Source: Paludibacter sp. (GTDB lineage Bacteria; Bacteroidota; Bacteroidia; Bacteroidales; Paludibacteraceae). From it: a stretch of DNA of 64,000 nt. A model generated the notes under the pieces. It was not told where the DNA came from. It saw only the letters and a program-made list of their open reading frames with translations, and made no database searches. Shown one piece after another: positions 63,556 to 64,000 of the stretch. Positions within the stretch are counted from its first letter, which is position 1. Each line of letters opens with the position of its first letter. The DNA lies in assembly GCA_028690665.1 (NCBI GenBank), contig JAQVAV010000005.1, positions 1-64,000 on the forward strand, written 5' to 3'. Both the position numbers and the translations under genes were made by a program.

Positions 63556-64000
63556 TTATTTCTTTTTCAAAAGAACTTCGTCAATTGCTTGTTTAAAGGC
63601 TTCTTTCGGAAGTGCGCCTTGTGCCATTTGCGGATTTTCACCCATTGGGCAGAACAGCAAAGTAGGAATACTTCGAATACCAAATGCAGAAGCAAGCTCC
63701 ATTTCTTCCTCAGTGTTTACTTTATAGATATAAATCTGCCCATCGTATTCTTTGGCAAGTTCTTCAAGAATAGGTGCAACAGCTTTACATGGTCCACACC
63801 AGTTTGCATAAAAATCTATAATACAAGGCTTGTCACCCAGATATTTCCATTCTGTAGGATTCGTTTCGTAATTAGCCACTTTTGCTAAGAAATCGGTTTT
63901 AGTCAAATGAATTGTTCCCATTTTCTTTACTTCTTTTGTAGAGTTATTATCTTCGTTATTACTTTCTTTATTATTTCCTGCACATGCAGTTATTGCTATT
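63556..64000 (-). CDS. Lipoprotein thioredoxin (5' end outside window)
   Basis: The thioredoxin fold has the active site WCGPC (in FYANWCGPCKAVAPI) and the cis-Pro in SIPTLLF. The frame does not begin at the ATG at 63921. It stays open to the window edge and adds a lipoprotein-type leader ending IAITAC, then an Asn/Lys/Glu-rich stretch (AGNNKESNNEDNNSTKE) typical of a tethered periplasmic protein. It is therefore an exported, lipid-anchored thiol reductase, not cytoplasmic TrxA. The signal peptide start is beyond position 64000. A terminator follows its stop. Confidence 0.88.
   Translation of the reverse strand, partial: IAITACAGNNKESNNEDNNSTKEVKKMGTIHLTKTDFLAKVANYETNPTEWKYLGDKPCIIDFYANWCGPCKAVAPILEELAKEYDGQIYIYKVNTEEEMELASAFGIRSIPTLLFCPMGENPQMAQGALPKEAFKQAIDEVLLKKK

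Overview
The window is a chromosomal segment of a member of the Bacteroidetes, most likely order Bacteroidales. The evidence is direct: many genes are preceded by the Bacteroidetes -7 promoter element TAnnTTTG, a Por/T9SS sorting-domain remnant is present, and there is a serine palmitoyltransferase, an RprX/RprY-type two-component pair, an MG2/TonB-plug protein, and the gene order ileS - dksA-like - lspA - DUF4296. The genus cannot be fixed by eye; the Paludibacter/Dysgonomonas neighbourhood is a guess. No rRNA, tRNA, CRISPR array or replication origin was seen.

Layout. 1-1,780: an IS5-type transposase running off the left edge, next to the amputated C-terminus of a secreted T9SS protein and one copy of a ~180-bp MITE-like repeat. 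1,862-6,702: a solitary ribulokinase, a Nat-type ABC exporter pair and a YbaK deacylase. 6,944-11,853: an operon of ECF sigma factor, one-TM anti-sigma-like protein fused to a beta-barrel, lipoprotein serpin, LVIVD-repeat lipoprotein and small lipoprotein. 12,017-13,406: a remnant of a dicarboxylate symporter and an MFS transporter. 13,708-23,071: housekeeping genes (rprXY, pnuC, S41 protease, TatD, ahcY) and a TonB receptor.

23,201-33,767 is the accessory region. It starts with the second, inverted MITE copy and a block of degenerate 21-bp tandem repeats. Then come an HTH regulator, an MmeI-like DNA methyltransferase with no recognisable nuclease motif, a RhuM protein, an SF2 helicase and a GIY-YIG/T5orf172-type nuclease. 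Together these look like a restriction-modification-like defence module in which cleavage would be supplied in trans by the helicase and GIY-YIG protein. The methyltransferase and the helicase both carry a +1 frameshift exactly at a poly-A run (A7 and A8), so the module is either switched off, phase-variable or mis-assembled at homopolymers. Three orphan exported proteins follow.

33,900-64,000 is again core genome: MarC, a GNAT-nitrilase fusion, CbpA/CbpM chaperone, C1 peptidase, flippase and glycosyltransferase, ileS (with an altered GxHH signature), dksA-like, lspA, DUF4296 lipoprotein, MG2/TonB-plug protein, an atypical EF-G paralogue, serine palmitoyltransferase, ABC-F ATPase, alaS, M23 peptidase, CapA, murI, cupin, two Spy/DUF4890-like periplasmic proteins and a lipoprotein thioredoxin whose start lies beyond the right edge. 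Convergent gene pairs are separated by strong bidirectional hairpin terminators.
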